Of a stretch of 55,159 nt of DNA, positions 1 through 8,863 are shown piece by piece. A program made the translations under genes and the position numbers. This DNA is from Clostridia bacterium (GTDB lineage: Bacteria > Bacillota > Clostridia > Christensenellales > CAG-138): positions 1 through 55,159 of the forward strand of contig JAFRRO010000086.1 of NCBI GenBank assembly GCA_017428025.1, in the 5' to 3' direction. How positions within the stretch are numbered: position 1 is the stretch's first letter; every line of letters starts with the position of its first letter. Under the pieces are notes generated by a model, which ran no database searches, had not been told where the DNA came from, and worked only from the letters and a program-made list of their open reading frames with translations.

Positions 1-101
1 CAAAGGAATCAAGCAAGTCCTGGGGTAAGGGGTACTATATTCATTCGCACAAAACTTCACGCCGTTACATCCCTCGTTCTTCCGATTCGCAAATAAAGAG
101 A

Positions 102-137
102 AGCCGTTAAGATCCTCTTTCGAGTTTCTTAACGGCT
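102..137 (-). terminator. Probable terminator after ansA
   Basis: A perfect 10-bp inverted repeat (AGCCGTTAAG / CTTAACGGCT, positions 102-111 and 128-137) lies just past the asparaginase stop. Read on the minus strand it is followed by a T-rich stretch (TTCTCTTTATTTG). The loop is 16 nt, so it is weaker than a textbook terminator. Bases 1-101 hold nothing I can identify. Confidence 0.6.
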
Positions 138-152
138 CGTTGTTGATTGCTG

Positions 153-1154
153 TTATTCGGCTTCGGTATAGAGAATATCGTGGCTTACGGGGGAGTAGAA
201 GCGCTCGCGCACACGGTCGGGATCGCGCGTGTCGCCCATGATCCACATGAGCTTTGCCACAGCGGCTTCGGTCGTCATATCGAAGGCTTCGACGATGCCC
301 TGCTGCTTGAGCGCGTGACCGACCTGATAGACGGTCAGGTTGCTGCCCTCGTTCTGCACCTGCGTGGTCATCACGATCAGCTTGCCGTTTGCAATGCCCT
401 GTTCGATCGCGTGCTTGAAGCAGCCGTCGGTGCCCTCGGGCAGTCCGCCGACGCCGAAGCTTTCGATGATGACCGCGTCGAACCGTTCGAGCGCGTAGCT
501 GAGCATGCCCGCGTCGCTGCCGGGAATCAGCTTGACGAGTCCCACGCTGCTGTTGAGCGTATGCGAGAACTTCGCGCGCTCGCGGTAGCCGAGGTCGATA
601 TAGTGCAGCACGCGTCCGTCCTGCAGCACCGCAAGCTCCGGATAGTTGATGCTCGCAAAGGCGGAAAAGCTCTTACTCCGCACCTTCTTTGCGCGGGTGC
701 CGAGGATTACGCTGCCGTTGAACACGATCGAAACGCCGCAGGCGCGGTCGTCGCAGGCATAGGTGAACGCGTCCAGCAGATTCTGCTTGGAGTCGGTCAC
801 GTCCATGCTGATCGGTTTCTGCGCGCCGGTCAGCACGACCGGCTTTTTCGAGCGCCGTACGAGGTAGGAGAGCGCCGCCGCCGTATACGCCATCGTATCG
901 GTGCCGTGGCTCACGACAAAGCCGTCGTAGGCGTCGTAATACGATTCAATGCAGCGCGCGATGTCGAGCCATCCGGCGGGCGTCATGTTCGTGCTGTCGA
1001 CGCTCATCAGCTGGAAGCAATCCACGTCGCAGATCTCGCTGACGCGCGGAATGTAGTTCAACAGCTGATTCGAGCCGAGCTTCGGGGCGAGCCCGTCTTC
1101 GGTCATCTCCGAGGCGATCGTGCCGCCCGTTCCGATCAGTAAAATCCGTTTCAT
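153..1154 (-). CDS. ansA: L-asparaginase, type I (cytoplasmic)
   Basis: The 333-aa product hydrolyses L-asparagine to aspartate and ammonia. It shows both asparaginase signatures: GTGGTIAS at residues 8-15, with the nucleophilic Thr12, and HGTDTMAYTA at 83-92, with the Thr85-Asp86 pair. The conserved Lys113 lies in TGAQKP. There is no signal peptide, which fits the cytoplasmic AnsA type rather than the periplasmic enzyme. The ATG at 1154 was chosen because AAAGGGG lies a suitable distance upstream, whereas the longer frame to 1295 runs into folD. It is third in a minus-strand run after glyA and folD, 22 nt behind folD, and is followed by a terminator. The length is normal for the family. Confidence 0.93.
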   Translation of the reverse strand: MKRILLIGTGGTIASEMTEDGLAPKLGSNQLLNYIPRVSEICDVDCFQLMSVDSTNMTPAGWLDIARCIESYYDAYDGFVVSHGTDTMAYTAAALSYLVRRSKKPVVLTGAQKPISMDVTDSKQNLLDAFTYACDDRACGVSIVFNGSVILGTRAKKVRSKSFSAFASINYPELAVLQDGRVLHYIDLGYRERAKFSHTLNSSVGLVKLIPGSDAGMLSYALERFDAVIIESFGVGGLPEGTDGCFKHAIEQGIANGKLIVMTTQVQNEGSNLTVYQVGHALKQQGIVEAFDMTTEAAVAKLMWIMGDTRDPDRVRERFYSPVSHDILYTEAE

Positions 1155-1176
1155 TCGTACAGCCCCTTTGCTTTTG

Positions 1177-2031
1177 TTATGATAATGCGCGCTTTGCCGC
1201 TTCGATGACGTGGCTTGCGAGCACGCAGGAGGTGACGCTGCCGACGCCGCCGGGGACCGGCGTGATCGCGCGGACGAGCGGTTCCACCGCGTCAAAGTCC
1301 ACGTCGCCGGAGATGCCGCCCTTTTGCGCGTCCCAGTTGATGCCGACGTCGATGACGACCTGATCCGGATTCGTGAAATCCGGCGTGACGCTGTGCAGCT
1401 GTCCCGCCGCGGCGATCAGAATGTCCGCCTGCCGCGTGATCGACGGCACGTCGACGGTGCGCGTGTGACAGTTGACGACGGTCGCGTTCTCGTGCATCAG
1501 AAGCATCGCCACGGGGCGTCCGATCACGAGCGAACGCCCGATGACCGCGGCTTTCTTGCCCTTGGGATCGACGCCGTAGTGATGCAGAAGCTCCATCGCC
1601 GCCTGCGCGGTGCAGGGCGGGAAGCCGACCTTGGAGTTGGTGAATACGCCCGCCAGAGACGCGTCGGTGCAGCCGTCGACGTCCTTTGCGGGGTTCAGCA
1701 TCTGTCGCGCGCGCTCGTTGTCGAGCTGTTTCGGCAGCGGCCGGAACAGCAGAATGCCGTGGATCGAAGGATCGCGGTTGACGGCGGCAAACGCCTCGTC
1801 AAAGTCCGCCTGCGTAATATCGGCGGGCAGAACGACCTTTTCGACGCGGATGCCGACCGATTCGCAGCGCTTGACGGCGCCGCGCTCGTACGCGAGATCG
1901 TCGGGACGTTCGCCGACGCGCACGATACAGAGCGTGGGAATGATCCCACGCTCCATGAAAGCTGCCGTCTCGCCCTGCATGCGGGCGACCATGGCGTCGA
2001 CGACCGGTTTGCTTTTCCAGATCTCGGCCAT
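1177..2031 (-). CDS. folD: FolD-family methylene-THF dehydrogenase; cyclohydrolase residues altered
   Basis: The 284-aa protein belongs to the FolD family, which interconverts 5,10-methylene-, methenyl- and 10-formyl-tetrahydrofolate. The signatures KDVDG (116-120), GFPPCTA (136-142), GRSLVIGRP (165-173, nucleotide binding) and PVPGGVG (258-264) are present. Tyr48 is conserved. The catalytic lysine that normally follows it by four residues (Lys56 of the human enzyme, in YINVK) is Ala52 here (YERGA), and the glutamine of the usual VQLPLP motif is Phe96 (LLFRPLP). These residues serve the cyclohydrolase reaction, so this may be mainly a dehydrogenase. It starts 1 nt after the glyA stop with no clear ribosome binding site, which suggests translational coupling to glyA, its metabolic partner. 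Confidence 0.9.
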   Translation of the reverse strand: MAEIWKSKPVVDAMVARMQGETAAFMERGIIPTLCIVRVGERPDDLAYERGAVKRCESVGIRVEKVVLPADITQADFDEAFAAVNRDPSIHGILLFRPLPKQLDNERARQMLNPAKDVDGCTDASLAGVFTNSKVGFPPCTAQAAMELLHHYGVDPKGKKAAVIGRSLVIGRPVAMLLMHENATVVNCHTRTVDVPSITRQADILIAAAGQLHSVTPDFTNPDQVVIDVGINWDAQKGGISGDVDFDAVEPLVRAITPVPGGVGSVTSCVLASHVIEAAKRALS

Positions 2032-2032
2032 C

Positions 2033-3280
2033 TTATTCGTAAATCGGGTACTTTTCGGTGAGCTTCAGCACTTCGCCGCGGATGTACTCCTTCTTGTCCT
2101 CGTAATCGTAGATCGCGAGATAGATCAGCTCGGCGATCTTGTCCATGTCGGACTCCACGAGGCCGCGCGTCGTGACGGAGGGGGTGCCGATGCGGACGCC
2201 GGAGGTGACGAACGGGCTTCTCGGCTCGCCGGGAACCGTGTTCTTGTTGACGGTGATGTATACGCTGTCGAGACGGTTCTGCAGCTCCTTGCCGGTGACG
2301 TCGAGACCGATCAGGTCAAGCAGCATGAGGTGGTTGTCCGTGCCGCCGGAAACGATCTTGAGACCGCGTGCCTGCAGCGCGGCGGCGAGCGCCTTCGCGT
2401 TGAGCACGACCTGGTGCTGATAGGCCTTGAATTCGGGTTTCAATGCCTCGCCGAGCGCGACCGCCTTGCCCGCGATGACGTGCATCAGAGGACCGCCCTG
2501 GATGCCCGGGAAGATCGCCTTGTTGAAGTTGAACTTGTCCGCGGCTTCCTTGTTGGCAAGGATCAGACCGCCGCGCGGACCGCGCAGCGTCTTGTGCGTG
2601 GTGGTGGTGACCACATCCGCATAGGGGAAGGGAGAGGGATGCTCGCCTGCGGCGACCAGACCTGCGATGTGCGCCATGTCGACCATGAGCACCGCGCCTA
2701 CTTCGTCGCAGATCTCGCGGAACTTCGGGAAGTCGATCGTGCGGCAGTATGCGCTCGCGCCGGCAACGATCAGCTTCGGACGGAACTCCAGCGCCTTTGC
2801 ACGGACGTCGTCATAGTCGATCACGCCGTTTGCGTCCACGCCGTAGGACACGCACTTGAAGTACTTGCCGGACATATTGACCGGGCTGCCGTGCGTGAGG
2901 TGTCCGCCGTTCGAGAGGTCCATGCCCATGAACGTGTCGCCGGGCTGCAGAACGGCGAAGAACACCGCCATGTTCGCCTGCGCGCCGGAATGCGGCTGTA
3001 CGTTCGCGTAGTCGCAGCCGAACAGCTTCTTGGCACGTTCGATCGCGATGGTTTCCACGACATCCACGCACTCGCAGCCGCCGTAGTAGCGCTTTCCGGG
3101 ATAGCCTTCCGCGTACTTGTTGGTCAGCACGCTGCCCATAGCGAGCATGACTTCTTCCGAAACGATGTTCTCCGAAGCGATGAGCTCCAGATTTCTCTTC
3201 TGTCTGTTGTACTCCGCCATCATGGCTTCGCCGACTTCGGCGTCGTGCAGCGTCACTCTCTCCAACGATTCTTTCAGCAT
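2033..3280 (-). CDS. glyA: Serine hydroxymethyltransferase
   Basis: The 415-aa PLP enzyme converts serine and tetrahydrofolate to glycine and 5,10-methylene-THF, the substrate of the adjacent FolD. Diagnostic features are the [13 protein letters not shown] segment near residue 56, HSGAQAN (97-103), DMAHIAGL (201-208), and [14 protein letters not shown] with the PLP-binding Lys230. The length is typical. The ATG at 3280 was preferred over an in-frame upstream codon at 3322 because TTTTGGAGGAAC lies just before it. It is the first gene of the glyA-folD-ansA run, with a good promoter about 60 bp upstream. Confidence 0.97.
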   Translation of the reverse strand: MLKESLERVTLHDAEVGEAMMAEYNRQKRNLELIASENIVSEEVMLAMGSVLTNKYAEGYPGKRYYGGCECVDVVETIAIERAKKLFGCDYANVQPHSGAQANMAVFFAVLQPGDTFMGMDLSNGGHLTHGSPVNMSGKYFKCVSYGVDANGVIDYDDVRAKALEFRPKLIVAGASAYCRTIDFPKFREICDEVGAVLMVDMAHIAGLVAAGEHPSPFPYADVVTTTTHKTLRGPRGGLILANKEAADKFNFNKAIFPGIQGGPLMHVIAGKAVALGEALKPEFKAYQHQVVLNAKALAAALQARGLKIVSGGTDNHLMLLDLIGLDVTGKELQNRLDSVYITVNKNTVPGEPRSPFVTSGVRIGTPSVTTRGLVESDMDKIAELIYLAIYDYEDKKEYIRGEVLKLTEKYPIYE

Positions 3281-3337
3281 GTTTGTTCCTCCAAAACAAA
3301 TTTCATGAACTGCGCTTTGCACACAGTTATCAATTCT

Positions 3338-3365
3338 ATTATAGCATCTTTTTTCGCGATATCAA
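3338..3365 (-). promoter_or_regulatory. glyA promoter
   Basis: On the minus strand there is a perfect -10 TATAAT (3338-3343) and a -35 TTGATA (3360-3365) with a 16-bp spacer. A TG dinucleotide just upstream gives an extended -10. It should drive glyA-folD-ansA. Confidence 0.65.
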
Positions 3366-3398
3366 GCGTTCGCGGGGCAGAAAACAAGATATACAAAA

Positions 3399-3425
3399 AC
3401 GGGACCGCAACGTTTGCGATCCCGT
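3399..3425 (-). terminator. Rho-independent terminator of rpmE
   Basis: A GC-rich hairpin (ACGGGATCGCAA on the minus strand, pairing with TTGCGGTCCCGT, one mismatch) is followed by TTTTTG. It lies directly downstream of rpmE and upstream of the glyA promoter. Confidence 0.85.
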
Positions 3426-3450
3426 GTTTTGTTGGAGTTCAAAGTTGTTC

Positions 3451-3648
3451 TTACAGACCGTAGCGCTTCTTGAAGCGATCTACTCGTCCGCCGCTGTCGA
3501 CCAGCTTCTGACGGCCCGTGAAGAACGGGTGGCACTTGCTGCAGATTTCGACCTTCAGCTCGCCCTTGGTGGAGCCGGTAAGGAAGGTCTCGCCGCAGGC
3601 ACAGCGCACGACCGCTTCGCCGTAAGACGGATGAATATTTTTCTTCAT
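3451..3648 (-). CDS. rpmE: 50S ribosomal protein L31 (zinc-binding type)
   Basis: The 65-aa protein starts [10 protein letters not shown] and carries the L31 signature [18 protein letters not shown]. Cys16, Cys18, Cys36 and Cys39 make it the zinc-binding (C+) form, which binds the 50S subunit. A ribosome binding site (GGAGTG) precedes the ATG. It is a single-gene unit with its own promoter (minus-strand TATAAT at 3690-3695, TTGCTT at 3712-3717, 16-bp spacer) and terminator. Confidence 0.97.
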   Translation of the reverse strand: MKKNIHPSYGEAVVRCACGETFLTGSTKGELKVEICSKCHPFFTGRQKLVDSGGRVDRFKKRYGL

Positions 3649-3669
3649 GTATTATCACTCCTTCGTCGT

Positions 3670-3717
3670 GTAATGCATTACCATCGGCTATTATACCATG
3701 CCGCCGGAAAAAAGCAA
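3670..3717 (-). promoter_or_regulatory. rpmE promoter with palindrome in the leader
   Basis: The -10 is TATAAT at 3690-3695 and the -35 is TTGCTT at 3712-3717, read on the minus strand. Between the -10 and the start codon lies a perfect 12-bp palindrome, GTAATGCATTAC (3670-3681). It resembles half-sites bound by Fur-family regulators but is spaced by 2 rather than 1 central bases. An operator role is inference. The rest of the 3649-3932 gap holds no convincing gene. Confidence 0.45.
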
Positions 3718-3932
3718 GAAAAATTTTTCGCTTTTTGCAACTTTTTTTCGCGGCGTCAAATCGCGCAAAAATCCAGACGCGGCGGGGCCCCGCCGCCGTT
3801 TCGTCCTTGCAATCCGGCGGCGTGTGTGATATTCTGTCATCAGAGTATCCTGCATATCGACGGAATGCACTTTTTCCCGTTTTCCCTGTACCGTCTTTCG
3901 ACTCAACACGACGACCATACGGAGGTAGGCCC

Positions 3933-5012
3933 ATGAAACGAATCCGGATTGCGATTCTTGCCCTGATACTGGCTGCGGCGTTCGGCTGCGCGAAAGAACC
4001 GGTCGAGCCGGATCCGACGCCGACGGCGCAGATCGCGGCGGCGGAACAGACGCCGCAGCCCGCCGAACAACCGGCGCCCGCGATGCGCACTCTGCTTGTC
4101 GGAAACGGCGTGACGCTCACCGGCTCGCTCGACATGCTCTCGGACGGCTGGCGGGGGCTTCAACTTTGCGGCGCGTCCGGCGCTTCGGATGCGTCCGGCG
4201 CGTCGATGTCCTTTTCGCTGAACCGCGAAAGCGGCGGCGGGCGGCGGCAGATGGCGGGGATGCTCTACTTCGGCAGGGACGCGTCCGCGCTTTTCGATCT
4301 CGAGGAGCAGCCGGAGGGCGAGGCGGCGAACACGATGCTGTCCGAGCTCTGCGAAAACCGGCTCAGGGAAGCGGGCGCTTCGGTCGCTGCGGAGGAATCG
4401 AACGGCATTTCCTGGAAATACGGCTTTGCGGAAACGGCGGCAAACGGCGTCGCTTCGCTCGAACTGCTCGCGTGGGCGGCGACGGAGCGGGGCGTTCTGT
4501 ACGTCACCGCATCCGCATCGGACAACGGGGGCGCGGCGCTTGACGACGCAAAGGACGCGCTGAAAGCATGGCTGAAAACCCTGACGCTGTCCGAACGGAG
4601 CGGAGAGACCGGCACGGTCGCGGCGCCGCTCGGCGAACGCATGCTGACCGCCGCCGACTGGGACGCGCTGTCTTTCGAAGCGGCGGCGCTGTCGTGGAAC
4701 GCGACGGACGGATTTTTCAACGGAACATACGGCGGACGCGACGGAGAGACGTCGTTTTATGCCGTTCTGCAGAACGCGCCGGTCGCAGGGGAGGACGCGA
4801 TCGCGGCGGCGCAGGCTGCCGCGGCGGAAACGCTGGAATCGCCGCTCGGCTGGCGGTACGCGGTCACGGAGGACACGCTTACGGCAGTCGCCGCCGTAAA
4901 CGGCGAGACGCTGCTCTTTGAACTGAAGCTTGCGCCCGCGGCGGACGGCGCCGTCGATTCCGGCATTCTGACGCGCGCGCTGGACTGGCTCAAGACGGTC
5001 ACGATCGGATAA
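3933..5012 (+). CDS. Predicted lipoprotein of unknown function
   Basis: The 359-aa protein has a lipoprotein signal (MKRIRIAILALILAAAFGC, lipobox Cys19), then a Pro/Thr/Ala-rich linker to about residue 50 and a large soluble extracellular part. The body seems to contain two similar alpha/beta modules, about 55-205 and 220-355. Each ends in a motif of the type ALKAWLKTLTL / ALDWLKTVTIG, which suggests internal duplication. I recognise no family. The ATG at 3933 has GGAGG at 3921-3925. The next gene starts 16 nt downstream, so the pair is probably one transcript encoding surface proteins. Confidence 0.75.
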   Translation: MKRIRIAILALILAAAFGCAKEPVEPDPTPTAQIAAAEQTPQPAEQPAPAMRTLLVGNGVTLTGSLDMLSDGWRGLQLCGASGASDASGASMSFSLNRESGGGRRQMAGMLYFGRDASALFDLEEQPEGEAANTMLSELCENRLREAGASVAAEESNGISWKYGFAETAANGVASLELLAWAATERGVLYVTASASDNGGAALDDAKDALKAWLKTLTLSERSGETGTVAAPLGERMLTAADWDALSFEAAALSWNATDGFFNGTYGGRDGETSFYAVLQNAPVAGEDAIAAAQAAAAETLESPLGWRYAVTEDTLTAVAAVNGETLLFELKLAPAADGAVDSGILTRALDWLKTVTIG

Positions 5013-5028
5013 GGAAAGGAGCGTACGC

Positions 5029-8000
5029 ATGAAAAAACGGACCAGACTTCTGGCAATCTGCATGGCTGTTTTGCTGCTGCTGCCGCTCTTCGGTATCCGG
5101 ACGGCGGACGCGTCCTGCGGCACGGACGAGTGGGACGGCACAACGCCGCTCGACTACCGCAAGGCGGGCGAAGGCGAGGATCAGATCGACACCTACGCAA
5201 AGTGCAAGTACTGCGGCGAATGGTTCCTGTACTGCGGACGGCGCGAGCATACCTGGTATCAGGCGGAGAGCAGACAGCCGACCTGCACGCGGGACGGCTA
5301 TCGCGTCATGAAGTGCCGGCACTGCGGCGCATCCTACAAGCATATCACGCAGAAGGCGTACGGACACAGATGGGGCGAGTGGATCTGCACCGTTGCGCCG
5401 ACTGCCACGGAACGGGGCGAGGAACAGCGCGAATGCAGCGTCTGCCACGCAACGGAAACGCGGCGCGTCGAACCGACGAATGTATACGCAAAGCTCGGCG
5501 AATCGTGCTTCGACGTGCTGATCGCAAAGGAGCTTCTGCGCTGGCAGCAGCGGTACGACGGACCGATCGACACCACGCTGGACGCGACGTTTGCGGCGGC
5601 GCTGAAAGCGTTTCAATCGGATTACGGAATCGAGGAGACCGGTGAACTGACGGTCACGGCGCTGGAACTCATGGTGATTCTGTTTTCCGACGATTTCAGA
5701 GACCGGATTTTTGCGGACGGCGAGATGCACGAATTCGCGTCCGGTCTTACGGCGTACGCCGTGTTCGAAAACAGCTACGTCACCAACGGGGACGGCACGC
5801 ACGAGCGCACATCGACGTGGACGGGCGTCCGCTTTGCGCGCGGCGGCGAACAGCGGATCTTCCGGATTCCGGACTACTTCCGCACGACGCTTGCGCCGGT
5901 GCATGAGCCGTGCCGCGTTGCGAACGACACGAACACCTGTCCGTGCGGCTATGCCGAACGGTTTCAGACCGCGATCGTCGACTGGCTGCCGTTCTTTTCG
6001 GGCGGCGGCACGGTCGTGACGTTTGACGACGACGACGATCTCGAACCGATCAAGAATCTGTACTACGACGCGGAGTTCACCGACGAGATCACCTGGGACG
6101 AGTTCCCCGACGCGCTGTACTATCTCATGGACGTCGTATACTTTGACGAAAAGGACGGCAACCGGAAGAAGGAGGGGCATTTCCTGCTCTTCTGGAACTT
6201 CATGACGATGTTCGGAAGTCCGGCGGGCGCTTACGAGGTCACGGTACAGGCATTGAACGAGAACGATGAACCGATCTCCGCGGAAACGAAGATCTATTTC
6301 AACAAGGCGAGCGATTCCGAACTCTCGTCGCCGGAGAATCCGGAGGTGTACGACGGTCTCGTCATCTGGAACGACCTCAACATGTTTACGGATATCGTTT
6401 TCCGTGTGCGCATCTGGGCGGAGCGGGCGGACGAGTCGGTCATCTGGACGGAATCCGCCGAAACCGTACTGTGCAGTTACAACTTCATGCCCGAGGTCAT
6501 CCGGCATCTGCCGCTTCCGGAGGGTTCGCGGCTTGTCGCCGGCGTTACGGCGGTCGATCCCACGGGCAGATACGGCAAGTCCGAGGAGTCGCTGACGTTT
6601 TCGGAGGAATGGTTCCCGATCGATGTGTACCGCGCGTTCACGGCGGTCAATGTGCGCGCGGAACCGAACCGGAACGCAAAGCGCATCGGCGGGCTCAGCT
6701 CGGGCGATTTCGTGTTCTGCTACGGCATCGAAACGGGCAAGGACGGCGAAAAGTACCTGAAGATTCAGTACGATACCTATGCGGATGCGGCTTACGCCAA
6801 TGCGGCGTTCTTTCAGGCGGTCGCGCCGTCGAGCTTCACGGTGAACCTCGATTTCGGCAACGGTGTCACGGTTCCGGTCAAGACCGGAATCGACGGACGG
6901 ATCGACATGAACGCCGCGTATGCGGCGATCAAGAACCCGAAGAACGGACGCGTCGGCTGGCAGCTGACCGGATTCACCAACGCGTCGCTCGACGACGTGC
7001 TGTCCGAAGGCATGACGCTGTTCACCGAATGGGAGCGCGATCCCGCCTATGTCTGGGTGACGCTGCACGACGGCAGCCGCGTCAGCGAGGTTCCGGTGCC
7101 GATCAACGAGACGTATCCGGAACTGCTCGGAAAAGCCGACGCAAAGATCTGGACGACAGAGCCGGACGGCAAGGGAAAGCTCGTCACCGCCGCAACGCAC
7201 TTTACGCGCGACATGACGGACCTGTACGCAAGCGAGGTCGGGCAGAAGGAAATCATGCTCGGCGCGTTTGCAAACAACTGCGCGCCGGAGCTTCGCATGC
7301 TCTATGCCGGTCCCGATCACGACGGCGAAGGGTACGGACTGCTGCAGGGGCTCGACATCCTGGAGCTGCGCGGCGCGGCGGCGCCGCAGGAAGCGCATCT
7401 TCTGAAGGTGTCCGAGGGGCGGATTTCGGTTTCCGGCAAGTATTTCAAGGTCTATTCCTACCGGCTCGAACGCGAGGGCTATATCCTTGCGGAACTGCTC
7501 TACGGCTCGGAACACCGGCCGCCGACCGTGCATTTCGACGCCGACGGCGGCATCGGCGCGCCGGAGGCGATGCTCACCGTCTTTGACGACGGATACCGGC
7601 TCAAACAGTATCCGAAGCCGAGCCGCGACGGGCATCTGTTCATGGGATGGGCGGACAAAGACGGCAGATTCTGCGGTCCCGACACACGCTTCGACGAGCC
7701 GCATGTCTATCTCAAGGCGGTGTGGCAGGCGGAAGCGCCGAAGGTCAAGAAGCCCGGCGTCGTGTACGCGGGCGACGGCGAGCCGTACGCCTACTATGCC
7801 GACACGCCGAACGGCGCGCCGGACAAGGCGATCCGCCACGGCTTCGACGTGCTGATCATCGGTTCCGGCAACGGGCGGTACGAATGTCTGTACAACGGGA
7901 AACGGATCTGGCTCGACGAGGACAATGTGAAGTATTACCGCTACGTGCTGTACGGACAGTACGACTGCTATACGAGCCGGAGCCGCAAGGAAGCGATCGA

Positions 8001-8817
8001 CGCGCCGGACGGCGGGCCGATCAAGCTGTATGTGATCGGCAGCGTGCGGGAGATGGAGCACGTCGTTTCGCCGGACGTCACCGCGTATTCGGACTTCTGG
8101 ATTGCGCGCGGCGGCTTCCCGGGGACGCAGGAATCGGAGATCACGGTCTGCTTCGATCCGGGCATCGGCTGCTGCAGCGTCGAAAGCCTGACGCTGACCG
8201 GCGGCAACACGGTTTCGGAGTACGACAAGAAGCAGCGCACGACGCTGTACCGCATCGCGGCGGACCGGATCCCGCAGGCGTACTGCGCGGGGTACCGGTT
8301 CACCGGATGGTATACGCAGCCGGTCGGCGGCGTACCGGTCAACGCGGGCACCGTTTTCACGCCGCAAAAGGACGCCGAGGACAACGTGTACATCGTCTAT
8401 GCGCACTACGAGGGACTGTACACCGAACAGATCATGGTTGCGAACGGCGAGATCGCGCAGTTTACCGAATACAGCGACGGGTTCAAAAGGACCGACAGGA
8501 CGATTCCGAGCGGGACGGTGCTGATCGCGGAGAAATCGAGCGGCAGCGAATCCTATGTGCGCGTGCGGTACCGCGGCAAGCTGTGCTGGGTGCTGAGAAA
8601 GGACCTCATTGCGGGCACGGAGATGCAGATGACGCACGTCGAGTATAAGGGCGACCGGTGGGTGCGCAAATCCGCGAACCGCGACGGCGAAGCGTATTAC
8701 CGGCTGATGCAGATCGAATCGTTTGTCGTCATCGGCGAAAAGAACGGCTATTACCGGATCGCGTATCCGGATGCGCCGTCCGGCTTCGCCTACGTCGGCA
8801 AGAGCCATTTCTCATAA
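5029..8817 (+). CDS. Very large secreted multidomain protein (CxxC repeats, SH3, InlB-type repeats)
   Basis: The 1262-aa secreted protein has a signal peptide at residues 1-29. Residues 55-150 hold repeated CxxC units (CKYCGEWFLYC, CRHCGASY, CSVCHATE), each followed by GH or similar. A peptidoglycan-binding-like helical segment follows (about 160-220), with the LKAFQSDYGI motif. Bacterial SH3-like segments appear near 540-590 (FTAVNVRAEPNRNAKRIGGL), about 1125-1200, and the C-terminus. Between them are at least three Listeria/InlB-type beta repeats ending in GYRFTGWYT or GHLFMGWAD. There is no sortase motif or transmembrane anchor, so retention would rely on wall binding. It is co-oriented with the lipoprotein 16 nt upstream. 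Its function is unknown; cell-surface or envelope interaction is inference. Confidence 0.8.
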   Translation: MKKRTRLLAICMAVLLLLPLFGIRTADASCGTDEWDGTTPLDYRKAGEGEDQIDTYAKCKYCGEWFLYCGRREHTWYQAESRQPTCTRDGYRVMKCRHCGASYKHITQKAYGHRWGEWICTVAPTATERGEEQRECSVCHATETRRVEPTNVYAKLGESCFDVLIAKELLRWQQRYDGPIDTTLDATFAAALKAFQSDYGIEETGELTVTALELMVILFSDDFRDRIFADGEMHEFASGLTAYAVFENSYVTNGDGTHERTSTWTGVRFARGGEQRIFRIPDYFRTTLAPVHEPCRVANDTNTCPCGYAERFQTAIVDWLPFFSGGGTVVTFDDDDDLEPIKNLYYDAEFTDEITWDEFPDALYYLMDVVYFDEKDGNRKKEGHFLLFWNFMTMFGSPAGAYEVTVQALNENDEPISAETKIYFNKASDSELSSPENPEVYDGLVIWNDLNMFTDIVFRVRIWAERADESVIWTESAETVLCSYNFMPEVIRHLPLPEGSRLVAGVTAVDPTGRYGKSEESLTFSEEWFPIDVYRAFTAVNVRAEPNRNAKRIGGLSSGDFVFCYGIETGKDGEKYLKIQYDTYADAAYANAAFFQAVAPSSFTVNLDFGNGVTVPVKTGIDGRIDMNAAYAAIKNPKNGRVGWQLTGFTNASLDDVLSEGMTLFTEWERDPAYVWVTLHDGSRVSEVPVPINETYPELLGKADAKIWTTEPDGKGKLVTAATHFTRDMTDLYASEVGQKEIMLGAFANNCAPELRMLYAGPDHDGEGYGLLQGLDILELRGAAAPQEAHLLKVSEGRISVSGKYFKVYSYRLEREGYILAELLYGSEHRPPTVHFDADGGIGAPEAMLTVFDDGYRLKQYPKPSRDGHLFMGWADKDGRFCGPDTRFDEPHVYLKAVWQAEAPKVKKPGVVYAGDGEPYAYYADTPNGAPDKAIRHGFDVLIIGSGNGRYECLYNGKRIWLDEDNVKYYRYVLYGQYDCYTSRSRKEAIDAPDGGPIKLYVIGSVREMEHVVSPDVTAYSDFWIARGGFPGTQESEITVCFDPGIGCCSVESLTLTGGNTVSEYDKKQRTTLYRIAADRIPQAYCAGYRFTGWYTQPVGGVPVNAGTVFTPQKDAEDNVYIVYAHYEGLYTEQIMVANGEIAQFTEYSDGFKRTDRTIPSGTVLIAEKSSGSESYVRVRYRGKLCWVLRKDLIAGTEMQMTHVEYKGDRWVRKSANRDGEAYYRLMQIESFVVIGEKNGYYRIAYPDAPSGFAYVGKSHFS

Positions 8818-8863
8818 GAATCATAGAATACAAAGCCCGGATCGGGCGGAAAGAGGAGCAAAG

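Noticed and set aside
147..2061. Long plus-strand frames opposite ansA and folD
   Set aside because: They are antisense to clearly identified enzymes, lack start signals, and overlap each other.
3691..3918. 75-codon minus-strand frame between rpmE and the lipoprotein
   Set aside because: Its start overlaps the ribosome binding site of the plus-strand gene's leader, it covers the rpmE promoter, and its composition is simply basic and low complexity.
4999..8808. A 1269-codon open frame on the minus strand opposite the large secreted protein
   Set aside because: It is the antisense image of a GC-rich gene: no ribosome binding site, Arg/His/Asp-rich composition, no domain, and the plus frame has a signal peptide and recognisable repeats.
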